From NCBI RefSeq assembly GCF_014207985.1, contig NZ_JACHMI010000001.1, positions 6,059,001-6,123,000 of the forward strand: a stretch of 64,000 nucleotides of DNA, read 5' to 3'. The notes beneath the pieces were generated by a model that was given only the letters and a program-made list of their open reading frames with translations, was not told where the DNA came from and ran no database searches. Origin of the DNA: Nonomuraea rubra (GTDB lineage Bacteria; Actinomycetota; Actinomycetes; Streptosporangiales; Streptosporangiaceae). A program made the position numbers and the translations under genes. Positions 24,786 to 33,553 of the stretch are shown here, in pieces. Every line of letters begins with the position of its first letter. Positions within the stretch are counted from its first letter, which is position 1.

Positions 24786-25658
24786 TCAGCCGGTGAGGGC
24801 GGCGGCCAGGTCGGCGGCCGCGCCCGGGGGCAGGGCGGCGTGCAGCAGCTCCACCCGGTGCACCAGCCGGGGCGCCGCCACCGGCACCGCGTGCACCCCG
24901 CCGCCGGCGGGCACGGCCGAGGCGGGCAGGAGGGTCAGGCCGTGGCCGGCCGCCGCCAGGGTGAGGACGGTGTGCACGTCGTCCCCCTCGTACTCCAGGC
25001 CCGCCGCGAACCCGTCGCCCACCAGGTCCCGCAGCCGGGCCAGCGGGCACAGCGGGGTCTGCAGCCAGCGGGCGTCGACCAGGTCCGCCAGCCGCAGCGA
25101 CGCCCGCCCCGCCAGGGGATGGCCGGGCGGCAGCACCACGACCAGGCTCTCCTCCGTCACGCCCGCCGTCGTCATGGGGCCGGCGTCGGGCAGCCGCAGC
25201 GGGTCGCTCGGGGCGGCGATCCCGCCGGCCAGGCCCAGGTCGGCGTGGCCCTCGGCGACCAGGGCCGCCAGCCGGTCGGGCCGGCAGGTGCGCAGGGCCA
25301 CCTCCAGGCGCGGCAGGCGGGCGCCGGCCCCGGCCAGGCGGGCGGCCACGGCCGGGTTGACGGCCAGCGGGGTGGCGGCCAGGCGCAGCAGGTGGCGGGG
25401 CTCGGCAGCGGTGCGCAGCACGTCGGCGCGGGCGGCGCGCAGGCGCAGCAGCAGCGGCTCGGCGTGCTCCAGCAGCCGCCGCCCCGCCGCGGTGGGCTCG
25501 ACCGGGCGGCGGCGCAGCAGCGGCAGCCCCAGGTCGGCCTCGAGGGCGGCGATCTGCTGGGAGATCGCCGACTGGGTGTAGCCGAGCTCGGCGGCCGCGG
25601 CGGAGAACGAGCCGTGCCGGGCGACGGTCACGAACGTGGTCAGCAGGTGCGGGTCCAT
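24786..25658 (-). CDS. LysR-family transcriptional regulator
   Basis: A 290-residue LysR regulator. The N-terminal winged helix is LLTTFVTVARHGSFSAAAAE then LGYTQSAISQQIAALEADLG; the effector-binding domain follows from residue 90. It is divergent from the amidotransferase-like gene (70 bp apart), its likely target. A dyad TGCT…AGCA at 25665-25681 in this gap has the T-N11-A form of LysR boxes. Confidence 0.92.
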   Translation of the reverse strand: MDPHLLTTFVTVARHGSFSAAAAELGYTQSAISQQIAALEADLGLPLLRRRPVEPTAAGRRLLEHAEPLLLRLRAARADVLRTAAEPRHLLRLAATPLAVNPAVAARLAGAGARLPRLEVALRTCRPDRLAALVAEGHADLGLAGGIAAPSDPLRLPDAGPMTTAGVTEESLVVVLPPGHPLAGRASLRLADLVDARWLQTPLCPLARLRDLVGDGFAAGLEYEGDDVHTVLTLAAAGHGLTLLPASAVPAGGGVHAVPVAAPRLVHRVELLHAALPPGAAADLAAALTG

Positions 25659-25728
25659 CAGCGTTGCTTATCTGGTGAGCAGGAATCATCGTTGGCGCTT
25701 AACGGGGGGCGCCGGTCACGATGGTGCC

Positions 25729-26436
25729 ATGAGAATCGCTCTTGTGGGGGATCGCTCCCCCGGTGTCCGTTCCCACGCCCGGATCCCGCTGCTGATGGAG
25801 GCGCTGCGCGAGCGGGACGGGATCGTGCTGGACGCGTACTGGATGCCCACCGACGACGTGAGCGGGGTGGCCGGGTTCGACGGGATCTGGCTGGTGCCCG
25901 GCAGCCCGTACCGGGACGAGGCCGGCGCGGTGGAGGCCGTGCGGGTGGCGCGGGAGCGGGAGATCCCGTTCCTGGGCACGTGCGCGGGGTTCCAGCACAT
26001 GCTGCTGGAGTTCGCCAGGAACGTGTGCGGGCTGCCCGTCGCGCACGCCGAGAACGAGCCCGGCGCGGACGGTCTCCTGCTGACGCCGCTGGCGTGCTCG
26101 CTGGCCGGGCACGAGGGGCGGGTGCGGCTGGTGGCCGGCACGCGGATCGAGCAGATCGTCGGGGCGCCGTCGACGATGGAGTCCTACGTCTGCTCCTACG
26201 GGTTCAACGAGGACTACAAGCAGACGCTGGCCGGGCACGGGATGGTGTTCTCCGGGCACGCCGACGACGGGACGGCGCGGGTGGCCGAGCTGCCCGGGCA
26301 TCCGTTCTTCCTGGGCACGTTGTTCCAGCCCGAGTTGGCCGGGGACGGGCGGCGGCCGCATCCGGTGATCTCGGCGTTCGCCTCGGCCGTCGCCCGCCGC
26401 CACACGGGCCGCGACCTGCCCGCGCCCGTGGGCTGA
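25729..26436 (+). CDS. CTP-synthase C-terminal-region-related amidotransferase-like protein
   Basis: A 235-residue class I glutamine-amidotransferase fold. The nucleophile elbow is FLGTCAGFQHMLLEF (Cys about 85), but the usual His-Pro-Glu is replaced: GTLFQPEL has Gln where the catalytic His belongs. This matches the group annotated as CTP synthase C-terminal region-related proteins, some members of which carry selenocysteine at the Cys. They lack the synthase domain and their role is unknown. It is divergent from the LysR gene, probably its regulator. Confidence 0.82.
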   Translation: MRIALVGDRSPGVRSHARIPLLMEALRERDGIVLDAYWMPTDDVSGVAGFDGIWLVPGSPYRDEAGAVEAVRVAREREIPFLGTCAGFQHMLLEFARNVCGLPVAHAENEPGADGLLLTPLACSLAGHEGRVRLVAGTRIEQIVGAPSTMESYVCSYGFNEDYKQTLAGHGMVFSGHADDGTARVAELPGHPFFLGTLFQPELAGDGRRPHPVISAFASAVARRHTGRDLPAPVG

Positions 26437-26461
26437 CCCTTGTGTGCCGGCCCTCTCGCCG

Positions 26462-26953
26462 TCACCGTTCCCGCTCGCCGCCCAGCTCGCGCAGCCGCCG
26501 CAGCAGCGCCGCCCGCCGGCCGTGGGCGCGGACGACCAGCGCCAGCGCCGCCGCGACGAACAACCCGCCGACCGCCAGAACCGGCCAGGGAACGGCGGCG
26601 CCGCGCTGGACGGCGGCCACGACCGCCAGGACGGTGGTGGCGGCGGAGGCGGCCAGGCCGATCCAGGCGGCGATCACCCGGTCCGTGGCGAACAGCGGCA
26701 CCCGCCGCCGCACCAGCCAGCCCCCGTAACAGGCCCAGACCAGGCAGAACGCGGTGAACATCCCGAAGGCCACCTGCGTACGGCCGGGCAGCGGACCCGG
26801 CTCGCTCCACCACAGCGCCACCACGAACAACGCCCCCGCCACCCCGGCCACCAGCGCCGCCACCGCCCGCACCCGCCGGCCGATCCCCAGCGACGGCTCC
26901 AGCCGCTCGACCATCTCCCGCGCGGACAGGCGCGGCTCCTCGCGTTCGTTCAT
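26462..26953 (-). CDS. membrane protein partnered with ECF sigma factor
   Basis: A 163-residue protein with four hydrophobic helices (residues about 32-48, 62-80, 96-114, 120-140) and a short cytoplasmic N-terminus containing LSAREMVERLEP. Its ATG (26953) overlaps the sigma-factor stop as ATGA. Position and coupling suggest an anti-sigma factor or membrane sensor, but there is no zinc-binding HxxxCxxC motif, so this remains inference. Confidence 0.75.
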   Translation of the reverse strand: MNEREEPRLSAREMVERLEPSLGIGRRVRAVAALVAGVAGALFVVALWWSEPGPLPGRTQVAFGMFTAFCLVWACYGGWLVRRRVPLFATDRVIAAWIGLAASAATTVLAVVAAVQRGAAVPWPVLAVGGLFVAAALALVVRAHGRRAALLRRLRELGGERER

Positions 26954-27471
26954 GACCGGTCTCCCTCCTCCAGATGCGCCCGCAGCAGCCGGCGGGCCCG
27001 GCTGAGCCGCGACTTGACCGTCCCGGCCGGGACCTGGCAGACCTGCGCGCAGTCCTCCACCGAAAGGTCCTCCAGGTAGTGCAGGACGAGCACCTCCCGC
27101 TCCAGGAGCGGCAGCCGCGCCAGGGCGCTGATCAGCCCGGCGCGATCCACCATGGCCTCCACCGGGTCCTCGGCGGTGGCCTCGCCGGCCGTGAGCGTCT
27201 CGGGCTCGCGGGCGTACTGGCCGCGCAGCCGGTCGGTGACCGAGCGGCGCGCGATGGTGAACAGCCAGGGCGCGAACCGTCCCGGCTCCCGCAGCCGCGG
27301 CAGGCCGCGCACCACCGCCAGCCAGATCTCCTGGCTCACGTCGTCGGCCCGCTCGGCGTCCAGCATGCGCCGCACGTACGTCCACACCGGCACCCGCCAG
27401 CGGGCCACCAGCTCGGCCAGTGCCGCCCGCTCGCCCAGCTGGGCGCGGACCACCAGCACCTCATCGGTCAT
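26950..27471 (-). CDS. ECF RNA polymerase sigma factor
   Basis: A 173-residue sigma factor. Region 2 is ADDVSQEIWLAVVRGLPRL then PWLFTIARRSVTDRLR; region 4 is LPLLEREVLVLHYLEDLSVE then VPAGTVKSRLSRARRLLR. The acidic linker between them is short, as in classic ECF proteins. It is coupled to the downstream four-helix membrane protein, a likely regulator. No ECF promoter is obvious upstream. Confidence 0.93.
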   Translation of the reverse strand: MTDEVLVVRAQLGERAALAELVARWRVPVWTYVRRMLDAERADDVSQEIWLAVVRGLPRLREPGRFAPWLFTIARRSVTDRLRGQYAREPETLTAGEATAEDPVEAMVDRAGLISALARLPLLEREVLVLHYLEDLSVEDCAQVCQVPAGTVKSRLSRARRLLRAHLEEGDRS

Positions 27472-27555
27472 CTCGTCCTCCCGTCACCCTGCACAGTCGG
27501 ACGGCGGGCCGTTCAGGTTCACGGTCGGGGCAGGAAGCCCTCCAGGTTCGGGGAT

Positions 27556-27981
27556 TCAGGCGGGCGCGACGAGTCTGGCGAGCCGGCGCAGGCAGAGGCG
27601 GACCAGCGCGGCCGCGAACGGCTGGGCCAGCGGCCACGCGGCCCTGCCCAGCGCGCCGAACGGCAGGTCCAGCTCCTCGGCCCAGATCACCCGGCTGCCG
27701 CCCCGCTGCGGCCGGACGCTGAACGCCCCGCGCCCGCGCACGAAGCGGCCGGTGTGCGTGACGCGCACCAGCACCGGCGGCTCCCAGTGGGTGATCGTCA
27801 TCGTGTCGAGGATGCCGAACGGCCACACCCCCGTGTACGCCTCCAGCCCGTCCTCGCCCACCCGCCGGGCGTGGGTCAGGAGCATCCACTCCTGATGCCT
27901 GGGCCAGTCGGTCATCACCGCGAACACCTGCTCGGGCGGCGCGGGCACGTGCACGGCGGCGGCCGCGTACACGGGTTTCAC
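27556..27981 (-). CDS. SRPBCC-family protein
   Basis: A 141-residue START-like protein, GTG 27981 after GGGGAG. The opening YAAAAVHVPAPPEQVFAVMTDWPRHQEW, strand pairs (VLVRVTHTGRFVRGRGAFSV) and C-terminal helix (FAAALVRLCLRRLARLV) are typical of polyketide-cyclase-like coenzyme Q-binding proteins. Divergent from the YCII/ECF remnants. Ligand unknown. Confidence 0.8.
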   Translation of the reverse strand: MKPVYAAAAVHVPAPPEQVFAVMTDWPRHQEWMLLTHARRVGEDGLEAYTGVWPFGILDTMTITHWEPPVLVRVTHTGRFVRGRGAFSVRPQRGGSRVIWAEELDLPFGALGRAAWPLAQPFAAALVRLCLRRLARLVAPA

Positions 27982-28060
27982 CAGGAAGCTCCCCTCGTCA
28001 GGTCCCTCACCGACATTTTCGCCCGGGAACGGTCGGACCCGCTGGCTATCCTCGGCTCCC

Positions 28061-28275
28061 ATGAAGTACCTGCTCATGATCGGGCTGGACGAATCCGACG
28101 TGCCCGACGAGATCGCCCGCCACGGGTGCGGCGGCTGGGGCGAGGAAATAAGGACCAGATCGGCGGGTTCAGCCTGATCGAGGCCGCCGACCTCGACGAG
28201 GCCGTCGCGATCGCCGCCGCCCACCCCGTGGCACGGTACGGATCGATCGAGGTCCGGCCCGTCCTGGAACCATGA
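28061..28275 (+). pseudogene. YCII-family protein, internally deleted
   Basis: MKYLLMIGLDESDVPDEIA, the family start, runs into unrelated frame after about 35 codons. The family's C-terminus, [20 protein letters not shown] then [14 protein letters not shown], appears in another frame from about 28160. Roughly 50 middle residues are missing. YCII/DGPF proteins are the standard partner of ECF42-type sigma factors, which is what follows. The stop overlaps the remnant sigma start as ATGA, showing that the original operon layout is preserved. Confidence 0.8.
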
Positions 28276-29302
28276 TCGACCTCGAGCCCGTCTTCCGCCG
28301 CGAATGCGCCGCGCCGCCACCGGTGAGGCCAAGCTGCGCGAGCTGGCCCGGCTGCCCGCCGGGGAGCCGGAGCCGGTGGACGGCTTTCCCGACGACCGGC
28401 TGCGGCTGATGTTCGCCTGCTGCCATCCGGCGCTGGCGCCGCAGGCACGGGTCGCCCTCACGCTGCGTACGCTGGCCGGGCTGAGCACCGCCGAGATCGG
28501 CCGGGCCTTCCTGGTGCCGGAGCAGACCATGTCGCAGCGTCTCGTCCGTGCCAAGCGCCGCATCCGCCAGGAGCGCATCCCGTTCGCCGTGCCGCCGCCG
28601 CACGAGCTGCCCGGACGCCTGCGTGCCGTGCTGGCCGTGCTGTACCTGCTGTTCAACCAGGGGTACGACGGCGGCGACGGGCTGCGGGCCGAGGCGATCC
28701 GCCTGGCCCGGCTGCTGGCGGCCATGCTGCCGGGCGAGCCGGAGACCGGCGGGCTGCTGGCGCTCATGCTGCTGCACGAGGCCCGCCACGCCGCCAGGAC
28801 CGGCCCCGACGGCACGCTCGTCCCGCTGGAGGAGCAGGATCGGGCGCGCTGGGACCGCGCCGCGATCGACGAGGGCGTACGGGTGCTCGAACGGGCGCTG
28901 TCACGCAAGGCCGCAGGGCCGTACCAGGTGCAGGCCGCCATCGCCGCCTGCCACGCGACCGCCCCCGACGCGGCCGCCACCGACTGGCCGCAGATCGCCG
29001 CCCTGTACGACCGCCTGGCCCGCCTGCTGCCCACCCCCGTGGTGCAGCTGAACCGGGCGGTGGCCGTCGCCATGGCCCACGGCCCGCAGGCCGGGCTGCA
29101 CCTGGTGGAGCGGCTGGCCGGGCACCAGGCGCTACGCGACTACCACCTGCTGCCCGCCACCCGCGCCGACCTGCTGCGCCGGCTCGGGCGCCGGCAGGAG
29201 GCGGCCGAGGCCTACCGGCAGGCGCTCGGCCTGACCCCGTCCGAGCCGGAGCGCCGCTACCTGACCCGCCGCCTGACGGAGGTCAACGGGCTCCACGGGT
29301 GA
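28272..29302 (+). pseudogene. ECF42-type sigma factor lacking region 2
   Basis: ATG 28272 gives [12 protein letters not shown], the family N-terminus, then the frame is lost. From 28304 another frame reads [12 protein letters not shown]…[40 protein letters not shown] and the long C-terminal TPR-like tail, all normal for ECF42 sigma factors. The whole of region 2, needed to bind core polymerase and the -10 element, is deleted. A truncated protein could still be made from 28304. It is broken in the same manner as its YCII partner. Confidence 0.8.
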
Positions 29303-29320
29303 CGGGACAGCGGCGGGGGC

Positions 29321-30307
29321 TCAGGGGGTCGGTTGCGATGCCCGCTCGTCGAGGAGCCCCGCTGCCGCCAGGTCGCCCCACAGCCCCTCCGGCACGTGCC
29401 TGGCGAACGCGGCCAGGTTGCGCCGTACCTCCTCGGCCGAACGCATGCCGACCACGACCCCCGCGACCGCCGGATGCCGCAGGGGGAAGGCCATCGCGGC
29501 CTCGGGCAGCGTCACGCCGTGGGCCTCGCAGACGTCGGCGATGCGGTGCACGCGTTCCAGCACCTCCCCGGAGGCGGGCCGGTACTCGAAGCGCGCGTCC
29601 GGGGCGGGGCGCGGCGCGGCCAGGACGCCGGAGTTGAAGACGGAGGCCGCCAGCACCGAGACGCCCCGTTCGGCACAGGCGGGCAGCAGGTCGTCGAGGG
29701 CCGAGTGCTGCAGCAGGGTGTAGTAGCCGGACAACATGACGGCGTCGACGTCGCTCTCCCGCACGAGCCGGGTGAGCAGGCCGGTGTCGTACATGCCCGC
29801 CCCGATGGCGCCGACCACGCCCTCGGCCCGCAGTTCCGCGAGCGCGGGGTAACCGTCGCGCAGGGCGGCCTCGAAGTGTTCCTCGGCGTCGTGCAGGAAG
29901 AGCACGTCGAAGCGGTCGACGCCCATGCGGGTGAGGGAGTCCTCGACGCTGCGCCGGATGCCGTCGCGGGAGAAGTCCCACACCCGGCGGTGGGTCGCCG
30001 GCACCTGGAAGAACTCGTCCGTCCGGCCCGCCGCCTCCTGTTCGACCAGCAGCCTGCCGACCTTGGTGGACAGCACGTACTGCTCGCGCGGCACCCGGCG
30101 CAGGAACTCGCCGATCAGGCGCTCGGAGTGCCCGATCCCGTAGTGCGGCGAGGTGTCGAAGTAGCGGATCCCGCCCTCCCAGGCCGCGGCCAGCGCCTCG
30201 GCCGCCACCTCGTCGGGCAGCGGCGTGAACAGCCCGCCCAGCGGGCCGCCGCCGAAGCCCAGTTCCGTGACCTCCACCGTGCTGTGCCCGAGCCGCTTGG
30301 TCTTCAT
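29321..30307 (-). CDS. aldo/keto reductase
   Basis: A 328-residue TIM-barrel oxidoreductase. ATG 30307 follows GAGGAG. The Asp-Tyr-Lys-His set is visible: FDTSPHYG (Asp and Tyr), LSTKVGRLL (Lys) and FLHD (His). It resembles the L-fucose/D-threo-aldose dehydrogenase branch (ELGFGGGPLGGLF opening; SGYYTLL and AASVFNSGVLA segments). Uses NAD(P)H on aldehydes or sugars; true substrate unknown. Divergent regulator absent; the ArsR-type gene upstream is on the same strand. Confidence 0.9.
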   Translation of the reverse strand: MKTKRLGHSTVEVTELGFGGGPLGGLFTPLPDEVAAEALAAAWEGGIRYFDTSPHYGIGHSERLIGEFLRRVPREQYVLSTKVGRLLVEQEAAGRTDEFFQVPATHRRVWDFSRDGIRRSVEDSLTRMGVDRFDVLFLHDAEEHFEAALRDGYPALAELRAEGVVGAIGAGMYDTGLLTRLVRESDVDAVMLSGYYTLLQHSALDDLLPACAERGVSVLAASVFNSGVLAAPRPAPDARFEYRPASGEVLERVHRIADVCEAHGVTLPEAAMAFPLRHPAVAGVVVGMRSAEEVRRNLAAFARHVPEGLWGDLAAAGLLDERASQPTP

Positions 30308-30386
30308 CCCGCTCCTCGTCCGGTGATCGTGAGGTCTCCAGCTCACAACCTGGGGCGCGGACGGCCAAACGATTTAGCGCGGGGCT

Positions 30387-31343
30387 TCATGGTGGGCCGG
30401 AGAGGCGGTCGCCGAGTTCGGTGCGGCGGTACAGCACCTGCCGGCCGTCCCGGGCCCGGGTGACCAGGCCCGTGCCGTACAGGACCCGCAGGTGCTGGGA
30501 GACGGCGCTGGGAGTGACGCGCAGGCGGCGGGCGAGCTCGACCGTCGGCAGCGGCTCCGCCAGCAGGTGGAGCAGCCGGGCGCGGGGCGCGCCGAGCAGG
30601 GCGGTCAGCGCGGTCGCGTCCGGGGCCGGCGGCGGCGTCCACAGCGTGGCCACGGCGCGGCTGGGGTAGACGAGGCTCGGCGGTTCCTCCGCGCTGACCG
30701 GCGGGGCGGGCTTGTGGGCGAACACCGACGGCATCAGCAGCAGCCCCTGCCCGGCCGCGGCCACGTGGTGGTGGCCGATCATCTTGGAGATGTACAGCAC
30801 CCCGTCCTGCCAGCGCAGGTTCGGGTGCATGTCGGCGAACAGCAGGCGGGCGCCGCCCAGGGCCAGCCGGCGCGCCCGGTAGGTCATGTCGGCTTCCAGC
30901 ACCCGCCGCATCTGGGGCCAGACCGGCTCGACGGCCAGCTTCCAGTAGCGGCGCAGCAGCTCGCAGGCCGCGTCGCGGAACGCGGCGGCGGCCTCGTCGT
31001 CGGCGGGGATCGGCCCGGAGACGAGCGCGGCCGGCAGGTCGCGGCGGACCAGCTGCGGGGCCGCCTGCCGGACGAGGGACAGCTCTTCGTCGAACGCCGG
31101 CGCGAACGTCGCCGGCCTGGGGGTCAGGAAGTCCGGCAGGGCGAGCTTCTCGCCCACCAGGGACACCAGCAGCTCCGCCTCGGCCGCGCCAAGTTTCGCG
31201 AGCACCTCCCTGCGCCACGGCAGGTGTGCCGCGTGCAGCCCCGGCTCACGCAGGATCCGCAGGCTGAAGACCGTCTCGGACAGGGGTGAGATCGCGAACC
31301 GGGTGTCGGCGAGGTCCTCGACGCCGAGCTCATAGCTGATCAT
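30387..31343 (-). CDS. DUF5937 / ArsR-type transcriptional regulator
   Basis: A 318-residue protein from ATG 31343 (MISYELGVEDLADTRFAISP). The first 230 residues match the DUF5937 sensor region found in actinomycete regulators. The last 80 carry an ArsR winged helix (LTALLGAPRARLLHLLAEPL, VELARRLRVTPSAVSQHLRV then LYGTGLVTRARDGRQVLYRR). Such proteins repress nearby genes; the aldo/keto reductase 80 bp downstream on the same strand is the obvious candidate. Confidence 0.88.
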   Translation of the reverse strand: MISYELGVEDLADTRFAISPLSETVFSLRILREPGLHAAHLPWRREVLAKLGAAEAELLVSLVGEKLALPDFLTPRPATFAPAFDEELSLVRQAAPQLVRRDLPAALVSGPIPADDEAAAAFRDAACELLRRYWKLAVEPVWPQMRRVLEADMTYRARRLALGGARLLFADMHPNLRWQDGVLYISKMIGHHHVAAAGQGLLLMPSVFAHKPAPPVSAEEPPSLVYPSRAVATLWTPPPAPDATALTALLGAPRARLLHLLAEPLPTVELARRLRVTPSAVSQHLRVLYGTGLVTRARDGRQVLYRRTELGDRLSGPP

Positions 31344-31383
31344 TAAGCTGCAGGCTACATCAATTGGCGGTGCCCGCTCACCA

Positions 31384-31715
31384 GCGGCTGGCGAGATCGA
31401 GACCGGGTACCTCGTCGGCGACGATCCTGGTGGAGAAGTGGGACGAGCCGCGGCGGCGCGCCTGGAGGCGGTCGAGCGCGGCCTGATCACGTCCCTGGGT
31501 CAGGTCCAGCATGGCCAGCGCCCACGTCGCGAGCAGGCCCACGGCCCGGCCGCTGTGCGTGAGCGCGAACCTGACGCCGTCCTCGGCCACGGCGCGGCAT
31601 CGGGCGGCCAGGGAGGTGGACAGGTCAAGGGCCTGGTCGAGGCGCCCGGCGACGAAGACGGGGTGGGCGGTGGTCAGCTGTTCCTCGATGCTGGACGGCG
31701 ACGCCTGCCGGAGGT
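31384..31715 (-). pseudogene. LAL-type LuxR regulator, inverted middle piece
   Basis: The minus strand encodes VFVAGRLDQALDLSTSLAAR, RAVGLLATWALAMLDLTQGR and DQAALDRLQ, resembling the TPR-rich middle of large ATP-binding LuxR (LAL) regulators. The matching C-terminal part of such a protein lies just to the right on the opposite strand. The ATPase N-terminus is absent. It appears to be a segment of one gene that was inverted. Confidence 0.5.
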
Positions 31716-31720
31716 AGTCA

Positions 31721-32290
31721 CGAGGCCGCGGTACGGCTCGGCCTGCCGGAACGGGTGCTGGAGCCGCTGGCGCTCTTCCAGCGGTGGACGGAGCTGTCGG
31801 GCGCGGCCTGGGCGGGCGCCCTGGCCGCACGCTGCCACGCGCTGATCCACGACTCCGAAGAGCGCTTCACCCGGGCACTGGACCTGCACAAGCTGGCGGA
31901 GCAGCCGTACGAGCAGGCCAGAACGCACCTGGCCTACGGCGAGTGGCTACGCCGCCGTCGCCGCAAGGCCGAAGCGCGCCCGCACCTGCGCCACGCCCAG
32001 GAGGCCTTCGAACGCCTGGGCGGCAGGCCCTGGGCAGATCGGGCGGCCGCCGAGCTGAGCGCCGCCGGCGAGGCGGCGCTCACCCGCCGCCGCGCCGCCC
32101 CGGCGCCCGGCTGACCGCCCAGGAACTACAGGTTCTGCGGCTGGCCGCGACCGGAGCCACCAACCGCGACATCGCCGCCCACCTGATCCTCAGCCCGCGC
32201 ACCGTCGGGCAGCACCTCTACAAGGCCTTCCCCAAGCTGGGCGTCTCCTCCCGGACGGAGCTGGCCCGGCTGGATCTCGACCAGCTCTAA
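31721..32290 (+). pseudogene. LAL-type LuxR regulator, C-terminal piece with frameshift
   Basis: The + strand reads EAAVRLGLPERVLEPLALFQ, FTRALDLHKLAEQPYEQART and LAYGEWLRRRRRKAEARPHL, the standard end of LAL regulators, then hits a frameshift near 32100. The neighbouring frame continues LTAQELQVLRLAATGATNRD and VGQHLYKAFPKLGVSSRTEL, a good LuxR helix-turn-helix. About 800 N-terminal residues are missing. Dead as a regulator, although the DNA-binding end alone could be expressed. Confidence 0.75.
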
Positions 32291-32432
32291 CCTTGCGCAG
32301 GGCCACGCGCCACCTCCGGGCATGCCAAGATCGGCTAAGCCCCCGCCCATCCCTCCAGCAAGATCGTGCCGGTGTGCCCGCCGGCTTCATGAGTTCGAGC
32401 GGGCCGGCGCTCCGGCTGCCCCTGCCGGCGGA

Positions 32433-33413
32433 TCAGTGCGCGTGCACGTCCGGGAAGCCGAACGTCGCGACCAGCGCGGGATCGTGAAACTTGATCACGC
32501 GGGAGACGCCGGTGGCGGTGGGGGCCAGCACCACGGCGCCGTCGGCTCGGAGCGCGCCGTCCGCATCCCGGTGGTACACGACGGCGGCGGGCTGGCCGTT
32601 GGCTGTGGTGGCGATCATCCGCCAATCGCCCGGCGTGCCCAGCACGTACGCGTCGAGCATGTGGATGCACCTCGCCCTGCCCGCCTGCCATTCGCGGAAC
32701 GGCGTCGCCTCCAGCGTGGCGTCCGCGCGCAGTACTCGTTCCAGCAGGCCGGCATCAGAGCGCTCGAACGCTGCGATGTAGCCGTCGAGCAGCGCGCGTG
32801 CCCGTTGGTCGGTCGGTTCGAGCAGGTTCTCTGGCTTCGGCTCCAATTCGTCCAGCCGGGCTCGGGCGCGCTGCAGACCGCTCTTGACCGCTGCCGTGGT
32901 GGTGTCCAGGATCTCCGCGGTCTCGGCCGTCGAGAACTCCAGCACCTCGCGCAGGATGAGGATCGCACGCTGGCGGGCGGGCAGGTGCTGCAGGCCGGCG
33001 ATGAGCGCCAGCCGCAGCGACTCGCGTTCGACCACCACCGCAGCCGGATCGTCGGCGGGCGGGGCGATCCACGCGTCCGGCAGCGGCTCCAGCCACGAGA
33101 CCTCGCCCGGCGCAACGGGACTCGGCGGGCCATCGGGGTGGTCGCACGGGCCTGCCAGACCTGAGGGCAGGACCCGGATCGGGCGCGGCTTCAACGCCGT
33201 CAGGCAGACGTTGGTGGCGATCTTGTAGAGCCAGGACCGCATCGACGCCCGGCCCTCGAATCCCGAGTAGGACCGCCACGCCCGCAGATAGCTCTCCTGT
33301 ACCAGGTCCTCGGCGTCGTGCGCTGAGCCGACCATGCGGTAGCAGTGCGCCAGCAGCTCCCGGCGGAACCGCTCGGTCTCGGCGGTGAACCGGTCTCGAT
33401 GATCAGATCTCAT
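32433..33413 (-). CDS. ECF sigma factor with SnoaL-like C-terminal domain
   Basis: A 326-residue sigma factor of the SigJ/SigG-like type. Region 2 is FRRELLAHCYRMVGSAHDAEDLV…SYLRAW (begins near residue 16), region 4 is LPARQRAILILREVLEFSTA, AVKSGLQRARARLDEL, and residues about 205-326 form an NTF2/SnoaL-like domain that in this class modulates activity in place of a separate anti-sigma factor. It overlaps a tiny upstream ORF. It is likely to control its own operon or the quinone oxidoreductase nearby (inference). Confidence 0.9.
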   Translation of the reverse strand: MRSDHRDRFTAETERFRRELLAHCYRMVGSAHDAEDLVQESYLRAWRSYSGFEGRASMRSWLYKIATNVCLTALKPRPIRVLPSGLAGPCDHPDGPPSPVAPGEVSWLEPLPDAWIAPPADDPAAVVVERESLRLALIAGLQHLPARQRAILILREVLEFSTAETAEILDTTTAAVKSGLQRARARLDELEPKPENLLEPTDQRARALLDGYIAAFERSDAGLLERVLRADATLEATPFREWQAGRARCIHMLDAYVLGTPGDWRMIATTANGQPAAVVYHRDADGALRADGAVVLAPTATGVSRVIKFHDPALVATFGFPDVHAH

Positions 33414-33489
33414 CGAGCTGCAGGATCATGTCGCGGAACGTGGCGTAGCGGGCCATCTGTGTAGCGGCCGGGTCCACGGTCGCGGTCAT
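33405..33489 (-). CDS. 28-codon ORF overlapping the sigma factor start
   Basis: ATG 33489, eight bases after an AGGAG site, opens MTATVDPAATQMARYATFRD then MILQLDEI and stops inside the start of the sigma gene. An in-frame ATG at 33507 could add six residues. The ribosome site here is better than any for the sigma gene, so ribosomes finishing this frame could re-initiate on the sigma factor. Either a regulatory leader peptide or the stub of a lost gene. No family recognised. Confidence 0.45.
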
Positions 33490-33553
33490 CTGTTCAACTC
33501 CTGTCATGGAAGCTCCGGTGCGCGCCGTCACCGGCTCGGTACCAGGGGGGTTC

